From Rhodococcus sp. OK519 (GTDB lineage Bacteria > Actinomycetota > Actinomycetes > Mycobacteriales > Mycobacteriaceae): DNA of 64,000 bases. The notes beneath the pieces are model-generated. The model did not search any database and was not told where the DNA came from. It saw only the letters and a program-made list of their open reading frames with translations. Position numbers and translations under genes: made by a program. Below, in pieces: positions 15,706 through 24,916 of this stretch (its first letter is position 1; the number at the start of each line of letters is the position of its first letter). The stretch spans positions 124,001 through 188,000 of the forward strand of contig NZ_QAOW01000010.1 of the NCBI RefSeq assembly GCF_003051005.1, in the 5' to 3' direction.

Positions 15706-17082
15706 TCACGACAACACAGCACCCGGATTCAGGATCCCCAACGGATCGAGCGCGTTCTTGACCCGCCGATTCAACTCCATGACGTCCTCGCCCAGTTGAT
15801 TCGGCAGCCAATCCCGCTTGAGCCGCCCGACACCGTGTTCACCGGAGATCGTGCCGCCCAAAGCGATTGCGAGATCCATGACGCGGGCGAAGGCGGTGCG
15901 GGCGCGATCGGTCATGTCGGGATCGGTGGGGTCGAAGACGATCAGCGGGTGAGTGTTGCCGTCGCCGGCGTGGGCGACGGTGCAGATGAGGACGTCGCAG
16001 TCCTCGGCGATCGCCTCGACGCCGGTGATGAGTGCGGGCAGCTGCTGCATCGGCACGCCGACGTCCTCGAGGAGGAGGCTGCCCATTGCCTGCACGGCGG
16101 GGAAGACGGATCGCCTTGCGGCGGTGAAGGCGTCGCCTTCGGCGGGGTCGTCGGTCGCGAACACTTCGGTGGCGCCGTTCTTTTCGCACGCCGCGACGAT
16201 GGTCGCTACTTCCTGGGCGCCGGCGGCGCCGGGGGCGTCGGATTGGGCGAGTAGCAGCGCGCGGGCGTTGCGGTCCAGGCCCATGCGGACGGCGTCCTCG
16301 ACCGCGTTGATGGAGGCGTGGTCCATGAATTCGAGCATCGCCGGGCGCATGTCCCGGGTGATCGCAAGGACGGCGTCGGCGGCCGACTCGACGGACTCGA
16401 ACGACGCGACCACTGTCGACGCCGGCGGCTGCGCCGGGATCAGCCGCAGCGTCAGCTCGGTGATGATGCCGAGCGTGCCCTCGCTGCCGACGAACAGCTT
16501 GGTCAGCGACAGCCCGGCGACGTCCTTGAGTAGCGGGCCGCCGAGTCGGACGGCGGTGCCGTCGGCGAGGACCACCTGCATGCCGAGCACGTAGTCGGTG
16601 GTCACCCCGTACTTGACGCAGCACAACCCGCCGGCGTTGGTGGCGGCGTTGCCGCCGATCGAGCAGATCTCGTACGACGACGGGTCCGGCGGATACCAGA
16701 GCCCGTGCTCGGCGGCGGCGGTCTTCACCTCGGCGTTGAGCAGCCCGGGCTGGGTGACGGCGACCCTGGTGACGGGGTCGACGGTGATCTCCCGCATCCG
16801 CTCGGTGCTCAGCACGATCCCGCCGTCGACGGCGCTTGACCCGCCCGACAGTCCGGAGCCCGCGCCACGCGGCACCACCGCGATGCGTTGCTCCGACGCC
16901 CACCGCATCACCGCCTGCACGTCCTCGGTGCAGGTCGCGCGGACCACCGCGACCGGCGTGCCGGCGTTGGGGTCGGCGGCCCAGTCCTGGCGGTAGCCGG
17001 CGGTCATGTCCGGGTCGGTCAGCACGGCGCCGTCGGGCAGCGCGCCGATGAGTTGGGCGAGAACAGTCGGGTCCACCGTCAT
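15706..17082 (-). CDS. FAD-linked oxidase, GlcD / D-lactate dehydrogenase type
   Basis: 458 residues. The N-terminal FAD-binding PCMH domain has PRGAGSGLSGGSSA (about 71-84) and SIGGNAATNAGG (about 141-152). The C-terminal FAD-oxidase domain ends with the family signature GEHGVGRLKRDWLP and LDPLGILNPGAVL. Such enzymes oxidise D-2-hydroxy acids such as glycolate or D-lactate and pass electrons to a quinone or flavoprotein; the exact substrate cannot be read from sequence. ATG 17082 (MTVDPTVLAQL) is the natural start, although the frame stays open far upstream. It is the first conserved gene right of the accessory island. Confidence 0.88.
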   Translation of the reverse strand: MTVDPTVLAQLIGALPDGAVLTDPDMTAGYRQDWAADPNAGTPVAVVRATCTEDVQAVMRWASEQRIAVVPRGAGSGLSGGSSAVDGGIVLSTERMREITVDPVTRVAVTQPGLLNAEVKTAAAEHGLWYPPDPSSYEICSIGGNAATNAGGLCCVKYGVTTDYVLGMQVVLADGTAVRLGGPLLKDVAGLSLTKLFVGSEGTLGIITELTLRLIPAQPPASTVVASFESVESAADAVLAITRDMRPAMLEFMDHASINAVEDAVRMGLDRNARALLLAQSDAPGAAGAQEVATIVAACEKNGATEVFATDDPAEGDAFTAARRSVFPAVQAMGSLLLEDVGVPMQQLPALITGVEAIAEDCDVLICTVAHAGDGNTHPLIVFDPTDPDMTDRARTAFARVMDLAIALGGTISGEHGVGRLKRDWLPNQLGEDVMELNRRVKNALDPLGILNPGAVLS

Positions 17083-17175
17083 GTCTCCATCATGCCCGCG
17101 GGCGCCCGAAATGCGGCGGAAAGGAGCGACCGGGCGATAGCGTCGGAGGGACCGTACGTCGACGAGGGGGTTGTG

Positions 17176-17799
17176 GTGGCGGAGTTCGAGCAGGACCGGG
17201 ATCTGTTGATCCGACTGTGGCGGATGTGGGCGAAGCGGGCCGCGGAGTTGTCCGACGAGCAGTGGACGACCGAGACGCGGCTGCCGGGTTGGGCCGTCCG
17301 CGACGTCTACGTGCACGTGACCCCGGACGTCCTGATCGCGATGCTGGCCGCGCCCGCCGCAGACGGCGATGCGAAGGTCACCAGCGCTGCGGAGATGCTT
17401 CGCGTCTTCAACGCCGACCCCGCCGCGACCGCCCCGATGCACGCACAGCTCGCCGAGATGGTCCGGCAGATGGCCGCCGATGTCGAGCGCGAATCCATCG
17501 TCGCGCGCTTCGAGTCGGAGCTGCCCGACGCGTTCGAGCGCCTTGCCGGTCTGAGCCGCGACACCGTCATCGCGCACCCCATTCTGGAGTCGGTGTCGCT
17601 CGGCGCCTTCCTGGACATGGCGATCATGGAAGCGACGGTCCACTGGCTCGACGTGATCGACGCCGTCGGCGGTGACGAGCCGGAGTCGATGGCTCTCGAG
17701 CGTTCGCGGGACGTACTCGCTGCGGTGCCCGATCCGCTGGCGTTCGTCGAGGCGGCGTCGGGACGGTCGGGCGGCCCGGTGTTGCCGGTGATGCGCTGA
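17176..17799 (+). CDS. mycothiol-dependent maleylpyruvate isomerase-family protein
   Basis: 207 residues in the DinB-like four-helix fold of TIGR03083-type enzymes: LPGWAVRDVYVHV (about 36-48) carries the usual W-x-V-R-D-hydrophobic motif, and IMEATVHWLDV (about 149-159) supplies the conserved His. The family uses mycothiol in isomerisation or transfer reactions; the substrate here is unknown. GTG 17176 is preferred because AGGGGG lies five to nine bases upstream; GTG 17173 is adjacent. It is divergent from the FAD oxidase and followed 19 bases later by the DUF429 gene, probably as one transcript. Confidence 0.75.
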   Translation: MAEFEQDRDLLIRLWRMWAKRAAELSDEQWTTETRLPGWAVRDVYVHVTPDVLIAMLAAPAADGDAKVTSAAEMLRVFNADPAATAPMHAQLAEMVRQMAADVERESIVARFESELPDAFERLAGLSRDTVIAHPILESVSLGAFLDMAIMEATVHWLDVIDAVGGDEPESMALERSRDVLAAVPDPLAFVEAASGRSGGPVLPVMR

Positions 17800-17818
17800 G
17801 GGTCGATAGCCTCGCGGC

Positions 17819-18559
17819 ATGAGGACTGTCGGCATCGACCTTGCGGCCGAACCTGCGAAAACCGCTGTTGCGATGATCGATTGGGGTGAGGGATCGGCTC
17901 GGGTCGTCGGATTGCGGCTCGGGGCGGCGGACGACGACGTGGTGGAAGCGGTCCTGGGTGCCGACCGATCCGGGATCGACGCACCCTTCGGGTGGCCGGA
18001 TGCGTTCGTCGACTTCGTAGTCGCGCATCACAATCGGGAACCACGCCGCGAGCTCGAGCTGAGTAGTCGTGCCGGGCGGCTGCCGCTGGTCCGACGGCGG
18101 ACCGACCGGGTGGTGCACGAGGTGACGGGCATCGTCCCGCTCAGCGTGTCGGCTGATCTGATCGCGCACGTGGCGTTGCGGTGTGCCGGTCTGCTGGCGC
18201 GGCTCGCGGTCGAGGGCGTCGACACGGATCGCGTCGCGGGCACCGTTGCCGAGGTCTATCCGGCGGCCGCGCTGCAGCAATGGGGTCTGCCCTTCCGCGG
18301 ATACAAGGGAGCAACCAATCGCGAGAAGCTGATGCAGTTGGTGGCGAGTTTCGATGATGCGACGCCGTACCTGGATCTCGCCGACTTCCGTGGACAGTGT
18401 GAAGCGTCGGATGACGCCTTCGACGCGGTGGTGGCTGCGGTGATCGCGCGCGCAGTCGCGGAAGGACAGACGGGGTTGCCACACGGAGTCGACGCCGAAG
18501 TTGCTGGTCGCGAGGGGTGGATCCACCTGCCGGAGGGTCCGCTGTCGGCGCTCGTGTGA
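17819..18559 (+). CDS. DUF429 protein (RNase H-like fold)
   Basis: 246 residues. Opens MRTVGIDLAAEPAKTAVA, the DUF429 acidic strand, with IDAPFGWP at about 60-67 and an EASDDAFDAVVAA acidic motif near 198-210, all typical of the family. The fold resembles RNase H/Holliday-junction resolvases with D6 and D202-D203 as likely metal ligands, but no activity has been shown that I know of. It follows the mycothiol-type gene closely and no transcription stop is evident between them. Confidence 0.8.
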   Translation: MRTVGIDLAAEPAKTAVAMIDWGEGSARVVGLRLGAADDDVVEAVLGADRSGIDAPFGWPDAFVDFVVAHHNREPRRELELSSRAGRLPLVRRRTDRVVHEVTGIVPLSVSADLIAHVALRCAGLLARLAVEGVDTDRVAGTVAEVYPAAALQQWGLPFRGYKGATNREKLMQLVASFDDATPYLDLADFRGQCEASDDAFDAVVAAVIARAVAEGQTGLPHGVDAEVAGREGWIHLPEGPLSALV

Positions 18560-18665
18560 TCGAGAGCGTCGAGCCGGTGACGATTCTCGAGATCGAGGGA
18601 ACCGAAGAGACCGAACCTGCGTCTGTCTAATGTGAAGCGGTCTGGAACGAGGGGAGGAGGTCCGG

Positions 18666-19190
18666 ATGCGGGTAACTGCTGTGATCGGGCTGATCGGTGC
18701 TGGTCTGCTGCTGGCGGGGTGTGGGTCGGGCGCGGTCTCGGGGGACGCGGAAGCTGAGGGGACGGTAGCCGGGGAGCCGGTGTTCAGTCCGTGCGATGAC
18801 ATTCCAGATGACGAGATCGCGAAGCTTGGCTTTGATCCAATGACAGAAGATCGCGACATCATGGGAGTCAAGCAGCCTGGCTGGAACATCTGCGGGTGGA
18901 TGGGCGCTGGTCCGGCGTTGTCGGTGTTCGCAACCACTTACACCCTCGACGATGTCCGCAAGAATGAGAAGAATGCCGAGTTCATCCCGGTCGAGTTGAA
19001 TGGCCGGACTGCGTTTTCATACCGTGAGAAGAGCGACGAGCAGCGCCGCAGTTGCGATGTGGCGATCAGTACACGCGAGGGTGCGGCACTGATCTCCGTG
19101 TCCTATCTGGGAATCGATCCCGTGACCGAAGATCCGTGTTCGATTTCTGTGCGTGCTACCCGTGCTCTTGCCGCCTATTTGCCCGCCTGA
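18666..19190 (+). CDS. DUF3558 lipoprotein
   Basis: 174 residues. A lipoprotein signal peptide ends LLAGC with C19 as the lipidation site; the mature part holds a DUF3558 domain (VFSPCDDIPDDEIAKLGFDP ... WNICGWM ... RSCDVAIS) with conserved cysteines that likely form disulfides. DUF3558 lipoproteins are common in rhodococci and mycobacteria and often lie beside ESX-type genes, as here. GAGGAGG precedes ATG 18666. It starts a group with the genes at 19214 and 19694. Confidence 0.85.
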   Translation: MRVTAVIGLIGAGLLLAGCGSGAVSGDAEAEGTVAGEPVFSPCDDIPDDEIAKLGFDPMTEDRDIMGVKQPGWNICGWMGAGPALSVFATTYTLDDVRKNEKNAEFIPVELNGRTAFSYREKSDEQRRSCDVAISTREGAALISVSYLGIDPVTEDPCSISVRATRALAAYLPA

Positions 19191-19213
19191 CTCAGAGAGG
19201 GGACACGTTTTCA

Positions 19214-19600
19214 ATGCCGGATTTCGATGCGGATGCGGGTACGTGGAACCAACTCGCTGACGCTGCGGCGTCAGGGGATTTGATGCTCGAAGCCGGGGCC
19301 GCGGCCCGATGTGCCCAGCGGTGTTCGGATCTGATCGAGCAACTGGAGGCGCTGCAGGGAAAAGCACTGCGCCTTAACAAAGTTGAGGGTTTGGGGACCC
19401 TTCCATCTGGGATCGCACTTGCGGAGAAGTTTGGGCGCAAGGCCTCGGGCGGCGACTATCCGCTCGATCGGGCGCTCGTCGACCATATCGTGGTCATTGA
19501 CCGGATGCGAGACGTCTTCCTCGCCATTGAAAGCCGCTACGCCGCAGCGGAGGAGTCGAATACCTCCGCCGCGACCGCTGTCGAATCGCAGATCAACTAA
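19214..19600 (+). CDS. ESX-type small helical protein
   Basis: 128 residues, nearly all helical: W11 with AAASGDLMLEAGAAARCAQR and a second long helix ending AIESRYAAAEESNTSAA. Length, helix-turn-helix layout and acidic N-terminus suggest a type VII secretion partner, but the W-x-G turn is not present, so this is inference from shape and neighbours. It lies 23 bases after the DUF3558 lipoprotein gene and 93 bases before the PPE-like gene. GAGAGGGG precedes ATG 19214. Confidence 0.6.
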   Translation: MPDFDADAGTWNQLADAAASGDLMLEAGAAARCAQRCSDLIEQLEALQGKALRLNKVEGLGTLPSGIALAEKFGRKASGGDYPLDRALVDHIVVIDRMRDVFLAIESRYAAAEESNTSAATAVESQIN

Positions 19601-19693
19601 CACTTCCGGGGCCGCGCCACTGAGGGGATGGCGTGGCCCCGGATCCGCCCCGGGCGGCGTCACCGGCCGAGGCAAACGACGAGGGGGACGAGG

Positions 19694-21157
19694 ATGGGAC
19701 TGCCGGATTTCGGGGGCTGGGTCGAAGGCATCAGCAAGGACATTGTCGAGTTCGGCAAGCATCCGGCGAACAAGGTGCTGGACCTGGTCACAGGCTACGA
19801 CCTCAACGAACGCAGCCGCGTGCGCGACGAACAGGCCGCCGGCAATGCCGAGCGGGACGAGATCTACCTGCAGCAGGCCGGCCTCTACGGCCGGTTCAGC
19901 GGCCGATTCGACGACCCGGCGCTCGGCTCACCCGAAGCATTCGAAGCAATGTCCCACGAGGACATCAAAGCTGCCGTCGACGGAATGAACGGTGGATCCC
20001 TGCGCGCCAGCGCCGAAGGCTGGACCAAGATCGGCCAGTCACTCGAACAGGCCCTCAACGACTTCCGCGACTTCATCACCCGCGAAACCGACGGCAAATG
20101 GGAAGGCCTCGCGAAGGACTCCGCCGTCGCCGCAACCGGCAGATATGCCACCGAATCGGGGAAACTCGCCGAAGCCGGGAATCTCATCGGCACCAAGATC
20201 ACCGAAGCGGCAACCGGTGTCGACCAGGTGAAAGCCACGGTCCCGCCGGTGTCCAAACGTTCCCTCCTCGAGGTGGTGTTCGACACCGCGATGCCCACGT
20301 CGGGCGCGCTCAAGCGGCTGATCCACGGCCAGGACGAGTCCCATCAAGAAGCCATCCAGATCATGCGGACCGTCTATACGCCGGTCATGCAGCAGGCGGA
20401 CACAAGGGTGCCGAGGCTCCCCGAACCTCCCCGCGTCATCAACAGCGCCCCAGACGCAACACCGTCCAGCGGCGGCACACCCGGCACCGGCGCACCAGGC
20501 TTACCCATGCCGTACACCGGCGGTCCGAACTCGGGATCGCCGGCGATCCCGACGCCCAGTACCCCGCTCCCCGGCGGAACACCGGGCGCCAGCCCGGCTC
20601 CCGATACCTTCAACCCCATCACGCCGGGCAGTCAGCCCGCCACGGACAACCAGTTCGCTGCCCCCACCGACGCAACGACAACTCCCGCCTCCACCTGGAC
20701 CGCACCCGCAGCGGCCACGGGACTCGACGGCTCCGGACTGGGACAGTCCGGCTTCGGCCTGCCCGGCACTGGCGCCGGAAGCTACTCCAGCGGAATCGGA
20801 TCGAATGCCGGAAGCAGCTCAGGATCTGGAACGGGCGGTAGCGCAGGACTCGGCGGCTACGGCGCCGGCGGCATCTTCAGCGGCGGATATGGTTCCGGCG
20901 GAATGGGTTCCGGTGGTGGCGCAGGCTCCACACCTAGCGCGACCACAGGCGGAGCAACGCCGGGATCAACAGCCGCCGGCAGCACCGGCCGAGGAGGAGC
21001 AGCCACGGGCGGCATGATGCCAGGCGCCGGAGCGCGAGGGCGCGGGGGCGACGACGACAACGAGCACAAGACGCCCGGCTACCTCGTGAATGTCGACAAC
21101 GGTAGCGAACTCATCGGCAACCTTCCGCTGGCCGCGCCACCCGTGATCGGCACCTGA
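19694..21157 (+). CDS. PPE-like ESX-type protein with Gly/Ser/Pro-rich tail
   Basis: 487 residues. Residues 1-200 are a helical domain resembling PPE/ESX substrates (MSHEDIKAAVDGMNGGSLRA, then long amphipathic helices). From about 255 the chain turns low-complexity: a Pro/Gly/Thr-rich part, then Gly/Ser/Ala repeats (GGYGAGGIFSGGYGSGG), then an acidic GDDDNEHKTPGYLV block and a conserved-looking LVNVDNGSELIG end. The ordered ends with a flexible middle fit a secreted surface protein that keeps a C-terminal recognition segment. ATG 19694 follows GACGAGG. The gene ends the second ESX-type cluster. Confidence 0.65.
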   Translation: MGLPDFGGWVEGISKDIVEFGKHPANKVLDLVTGYDLNERSRVRDEQAAGNAERDEIYLQQAGLYGRFSGRFDDPALGSPEAFEAMSHEDIKAAVDGMNGGSLRASAEGWTKIGQSLEQALNDFRDFITRETDGKWEGLAKDSAVAATGRYATESGKLAEAGNLIGTKITEAATGVDQVKATVPPVSKRSLLEVVFDTAMPTSGALKRLIHGQDESHQEAIQIMRTVYTPVMQQADTRVPRLPEPPRVINSAPDATPSSGGTPGTGAPGLPMPYTGGPNSGSPAIPTPSTPLPGGTPGASPAPDTFNPITPGSQPATDNQFAAPTDATTTPASTWTAPAAATGLDGSGLGQSGFGLPGTGAGSYSSGIGSNAGSSSGSGTGGSAGLGGYGAGGIFSGGYGSGGMGSGGGAGSTPSATTGGATPGSTAAGSTGRGGAATGGMMPGAGARGRGGDDDNEHKTPGYLVNVDNGSELIGNLPLAAPPVIGT

Positions 21158-21170
21158 AAGCGGAAAGAAC

Positions 21171-22610
21171 TCACGCCTTCACCGGCCCCGCCCGGAGCAC
21201 GTCGTCGAACCGGTCCCGAACTTCGGCGACGTGCTTGTCGAGGTCCTCGACCTGCCACCCGTCGGTGCTGATCGGCTCCAACACATCGACGTAGACCACG
21301 CCGGGATGCGCGACAAAAGAATTGCGCCACATCAGATCCCCTGCATTGTGGATGACGATCGGCACGATCGGCACCCCCGCCTGCATCGCCAGATGGAAGC
21401 CGCCCTTCTTGAACCGGCCAAGCCGGGGCGTGGGGGAGCGGGTGCCCTCCGGGGCAATCGCGATCGACGTCCCACCGCGCAGCTTGTCGACCGCCGGCTT
21501 CAACGCCTCCCGCGCCTGCGCGCTGTCCGTCCGGTCCACATACGCGACATCCAGCAGCATCCCCACGGCCGCGAACCGCGGATCGTGCGACGCCTCCTTC
21601 TTCGCCACCCCCGTCGCATCGCGCTGAATCACCTTGCCGACCAACAGCATGTCCAGCGAACTCTGATGGTTGAACATGAACACCGCCGGCCGGGCACTCC
21701 ACGCGTTGTCCTCACCCGTGATGTGCACGTCGACGCCGCAGATCTTCAACGCCAGATCGGGCCCGTACGTCCCCACCAGATTGGCTGCCGTCCGCCGGTT
21801 CCCCGACAGCACTCCCGCCGTCGCGCCCAGCGCCGTCGTCGCCATCAGCGCGCTCAACGCCATCCCGGTCCGCGCCGTGGCGACGGGTGTCGCACCCCGC
21901 TCCGGCTTCGGCAACCGCACCGAGAGCCAACCCTCGGTCCGTGCGATGCCCGCCAACTTCCGATCCGGATTCAACGCCACCGAACGGCCCACCGAATCGA
22001 GCATCGGAACATCCTCGACGCCATTGGAATACGCGAATGCCTCCGACAGCGGGGTCCCGGCCTGTTCCGCGAACTCCCGCACCGCCTTCGCCTTCTCCGG
22101 GCCCCACAGTGCCGGGCCGGTGAGCTTGCCGGTGAGCATCCCGTCGACCACCTCGGGGCGGCTGCACAGGATCTCGTCGATCCCCAGGTCGTAGGCGACG
22201 TCCTGCGCCTGATACGTCGTGGCCGACGTCGCCATCACGATCCGGTGCCCGGCGCGGCGGTGGGCGTCGAGCAGTCGTCGGACATCGGGATAGATCATCG
22301 CGGCGATCTCCTGCCGGAACAGCCGCTGACTCCACTCGCGCAGCTCGTCCTCGCGCCGCCCGGCGAGCCCGGTTACGGCGATCTCCATGAGCCGCCCGAC
22401 GTCGGCGCCCCGGAACTGGGTGTCGATCGCGGCGCCAGTGGTGCGGAGCAGCTCGGCGACATTGATGTCGAAGCGGCGCAGCCGGTCCCGGTAGACGGCG
22501 CTGGCGGTGTAGCCGGTGATGAGAGTGCCGTCGAGGTCGAACGCGGCCAGCGTCGTCGGGCCCTGCGGGGCCGCGGCGATCGCGGAGTAGAGGTCCTCGA
22601 GCCGGTTCAC
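21171..22610 (-). CDS. HAD-phosphatase / 1-acylglycerol-3-phosphate acyltransferase fusion
   Basis: 479 residues, two enzymes in one. Residues about 1-240 are a HAD-IB phosphatase (AAFDLDGTLITGYT with nucleophile D24; SNGVEDVPML near the end). Residues about 265-479 are a PlsC-type acyltransferase with NHQSSLD (the H-x4-D motif), and PEGTRSPT for phosphate binding. It matches the mycobacterial Rv2483c layout. It would acylate lysophosphatidate to phosphatidate and may also dephosphorylate a related substrate. GTG 22610 overlaps the plsB stop by four bases, so it is the third gene of the lipid operon. Confidence 0.87.
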   Translation of the reverse strand: MNRLEDLYSAIAAAPQGPTTLAAFDLDGTLITGYTASAVYRDRLRRFDINVAELLRTTGAAIDTQFRGADVGRLMEIAVTGLAGRREDELREWSQRLFRQEIAAMIYPDVRRLLDAHRRAGHRIVMATSATTYQAQDVAYDLGIDEILCSRPEVVDGMLTGKLTGPALWGPEKAKAVREFAEQAGTPLSEAFAYSNGVEDVPMLDSVGRSVALNPDRKLAGIARTEGWLSVRLPKPERGATPVATARTGMALSALMATTALGATAGVLSGNRRTAANLVGTYGPDLALKICGVDVHITGEDNAWSARPAVFMFNHQSSLDMLLVGKVIQRDATGVAKKEASHDPRFAAVGMLLDVAYVDRTDSAQAREALKPAVDKLRGGTSIAIAPEGTRSPTPRLGRFKKGGFHLAMQAGVPIVPIVIHNAGDLMWRNSFVAHPGVVYVDVLEPISTDGWQVEDLDKHVAEVRDRFDDVLRAGPVKA

Positions 22611-24916
22611 GATTCCGACCCCGTTCCGGCAGTTCCGTCGGCGACCTCCGCCACCGCATCGGTGCCCTTCACCTGATCGAGCTTGGCGTGGGCGCGCGCC
22701 CGGATCTCCCGCACCCGCCGCACGAGCGTGCGGATCTCCTCGGCGAAATCGCGGCGCCCCTCCAGCACGGACGGGTCGTCATTCTCGATCAGCCTGCGGT
22801 TGCGGGCCAGCTGCAGCGCGGTCGCGAACAGCTCCGACGAGATCGACTCGCTGCTCGCGATCTGCTGGCGGAGCCGACGCTGCTGGGCCAGCGCGAGGCA
22901 CTCCGAAACAAACGCCTTCTCGTCGAAGTCCTTCGCGATGGGCGCGTCCAGCAGGTGATCGGCCACCACCTCGTACGCCTCGAGGAACGGCTGTAGCACC
23001 CGGTGCGCCAGGTAGGGGCGGACCTCGTCGAGGATGCACTGGACGTCCTCGGGGCTGGTGAGATCCTTCTGCCAGGCCGGATCGATGAGGCTCAGCTCCG
23101 ACCGCAGCTCCTCGCGGAAGGTGTCCTTGTCGCTGAAGAAGAACTCGAATTTGAGCAGGTCCCGGATCCGCAGTGCTTCCGCCCAGCCGTCGGCCAGTGG
23201 GTCGGCGAAGCGTTCATCGACCGCGGCCTCGAGCACCATCTCCGCGATGGCCCGCACCAGCAGGAAGTGAATGGTGTTGTTGCGGTAGAACGCCGCGACC
23301 AGCCCCTGGTCCTTGCCGAGGTAGTACACGCGTTCGTCGCCCTCGTCGTACCGCTTGAGCACCCCCGAATCCAGGTGGGTGAACAGCGCCCGGCGGATCA
23401 CCTGCGGGTTGGTGAGGTCGACGTCGCCGGCCGTCGGCAGCTTGCGGGCGACGATGTAGTCGACGAGCGGCCCGAGGATGAAGCCCAGCTCGGGGACGGT
23501 GAGCGCGCGGTCCTCGATCCCGAGGAACGCCAGCATCACCAGTGACGACGCGGTGATCGGGGTGACCTCGTTGATCCGGTGGCTCACCTCGATGCCGGTC
23601 TTCTGGATCGCCAACCGGAAGTCGTCCTCCTGCGCCAGCGAATCGCGCAGCGACAGTGGACGTCCCACGGTGACGTGCGCGACGCCGCGGCGCTGCCCCT
23701 GCGCGCGCACGTAGCCGACCATCCAGCGGAAGCTCTCCTTCCGCTTCTCCGCGCCGTGCGCCTCCGCGGCCATCGCGTTCACCTCGTACAACTGGTCGTA
23801 GACCAGCGAGACGGGCACGAGGTAGACGTCCGACGCCTCGGACGACTGGAACGCCTTCGCGAGGTACGTCAGCAGGCCGTACCGGGGCGGACGCAGCTTG
23901 CCGGTCCGGGAGCGCCCGCCCTCGATGTACCACTCGAGGTTGAACCGCTTGTTCATCAGGAACCGCATGTACTCGCGCAGCGTCCACTTGTAGATCTCGT
24001 CGCCGTCGAACTTACGGCGGATGAACACGGTGCCGCTGCGCTTGCTGATGGGGCCGATGGGCCAGAAGCTGACGTTGAGCCCGCCCATCACGTGGTTGAG
24101 CGGCAGATCGTTGGCGAGCAGCGCAGGCCGCAGCACCAGCGGATCCAGGTACGAGCGGTGACTCGGCAGGAACACCAGCGAATGCTCGCGGTTGAGTTCG
24201 CGCAGTTCCTCGAACCGGGTGGTGTCGACGTCGAGGCGGTAGGCGCGGGAGAAGTAGCGGCCCAGTTGATCCCACAGCGCGATGGCGCGTCGGCTCTGGG
24301 CGGCCACCATCTCATCGAGGTCGCCGCGGGCCCGCCGTTCGACGTCGACGACGGTGAGATTCAGTTGCGCCGCAAGCTTCTTCACGCCCGCGGTGAAGCG
24401 GCTGGTGTCGGTGATCTCCTCGACGACGAACCGCGACACCTTGTACTGCGTGCCCAGCAGGTGCCGTTCGGCGCGCTCGAGGGTGAGGGCGGCCTGCCGC
24501 CGGATGAAGTCGGGCAGCGAGCCCCCGCCTCGCTCGGCCAGACGGTCGCGCATCTCGCTGAGCTCTGCCGGATCACCCTCGATGACGCGGCAGCGCGTGG
24601 GGTCGGTGCGCAGCACCCGACGTTGCGCATTGGCTGCCAGGTGCAACGGGTCCCGCGTCGACAGCACCTCACGAAGCCGCTGCCCGCGATGGCCGTTGGT
24701 GGTGTCGGGCAGCCACACCACGCGCAGTGGCGTCAGCACCGGGTCGTCGTCGCGTCGAACCAGCGCCGACAACGCCTGCTCGGTGATGGCGACCGTGAAT
24801 GTCCGATCTCCGGTCTCCGCCTCACGTCGCGCGAGCCACGTCCGCAGCACGCGGTCCTCGGTGTCGGTCATCTCCTCGGTGAGGTAGATCCGTGGATGCA
24901 GGTCCGGTTCGGTCAT
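22607..24916 (-). CDS. plsB: glycerol-3-phosphate 1-O-acyltransferase
   Basis: 769 residues, the long bacterial PlsB form at the membrane. The acyltransferase block has LPSHRSYLDPL (catalytic His-x4-Asp) at about 261-271, GPISKRSGTVFIRR and YIEGGRSRTGK, the four PlsB blocks in order. It acylates position 1 of glycerol-3-phosphate, the first step in phospholipid and triacylglycerol synthesis; the mycobacterial counterpart is Rv2482c. ATG 24916 overlaps the WS/DGAT stop (ATGA) and its own end overlaps the next gene (GTGA). A 629-codon frame on the opposite strand is a GC-driven shadow. Confidence 0.92.
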   Translation of the reverse strand: MTEPDLHPRIYLTEEMTDTEDRVLRTWLARREAETGDRTFTVAITEQALSALVRRDDDPVLTPLRVVWLPDTTNGHRGQRLREVLSTRDPLHLAANAQRRVLRTDPTRCRVIEGDPAELSEMRDRLAERGGGSLPDFIRRQAALTLERAERHLLGTQYKVSRFVVEEITDTSRFTAGVKKLAAQLNLTVVDVERRARGDLDEMVAAQSRRAIALWDQLGRYFSRAYRLDVDTTRFEELRELNREHSLVFLPSHRSYLDPLVLRPALLANDLPLNHVMGGLNVSFWPIGPISKRSGTVFIRRKFDGDEIYKWTLREYMRFLMNKRFNLEWYIEGGRSRTGKLRPPRYGLLTYLAKAFQSSEASDVYLVPVSLVYDQLYEVNAMAAEAHGAEKRKESFRWMVGYVRAQGQRRGVAHVTVGRPLSLRDSLAQEDDFRLAIQKTGIEVSHRINEVTPITASSLVMLAFLGIEDRALTVPELGFILGPLVDYIVARKLPTAGDVDLTNPQVIRRALFTHLDSGVLKRYDEGDERVYYLGKDQGLVAAFYRNNTIHFLLVRAIAEMVLEAAVDERFADPLADGWAEALRIRDLLKFEFFFSDKDTFREELRSELSLIDPAWQKDLTSPEDVQCILDEVRPYLAHRVLQPFLEAYEVVADHLLDAPIAKDFDEKAFVSECLALAQQRRLRQQIASSESISSELFATALQLARNRRLIENDDPSVLEGRRDFAEEIRTLVRRVREIRARAHAKLDQVKGTDAVAEVADGTAGTGSES

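Noticed and set aside
15839-16903. 354-codon minus-strand frame inside the FAD oxidase gene
   Set aside because: Arginine-rich shadow in another frame of the same strand; the FAD oxidase frame has all family motifs.
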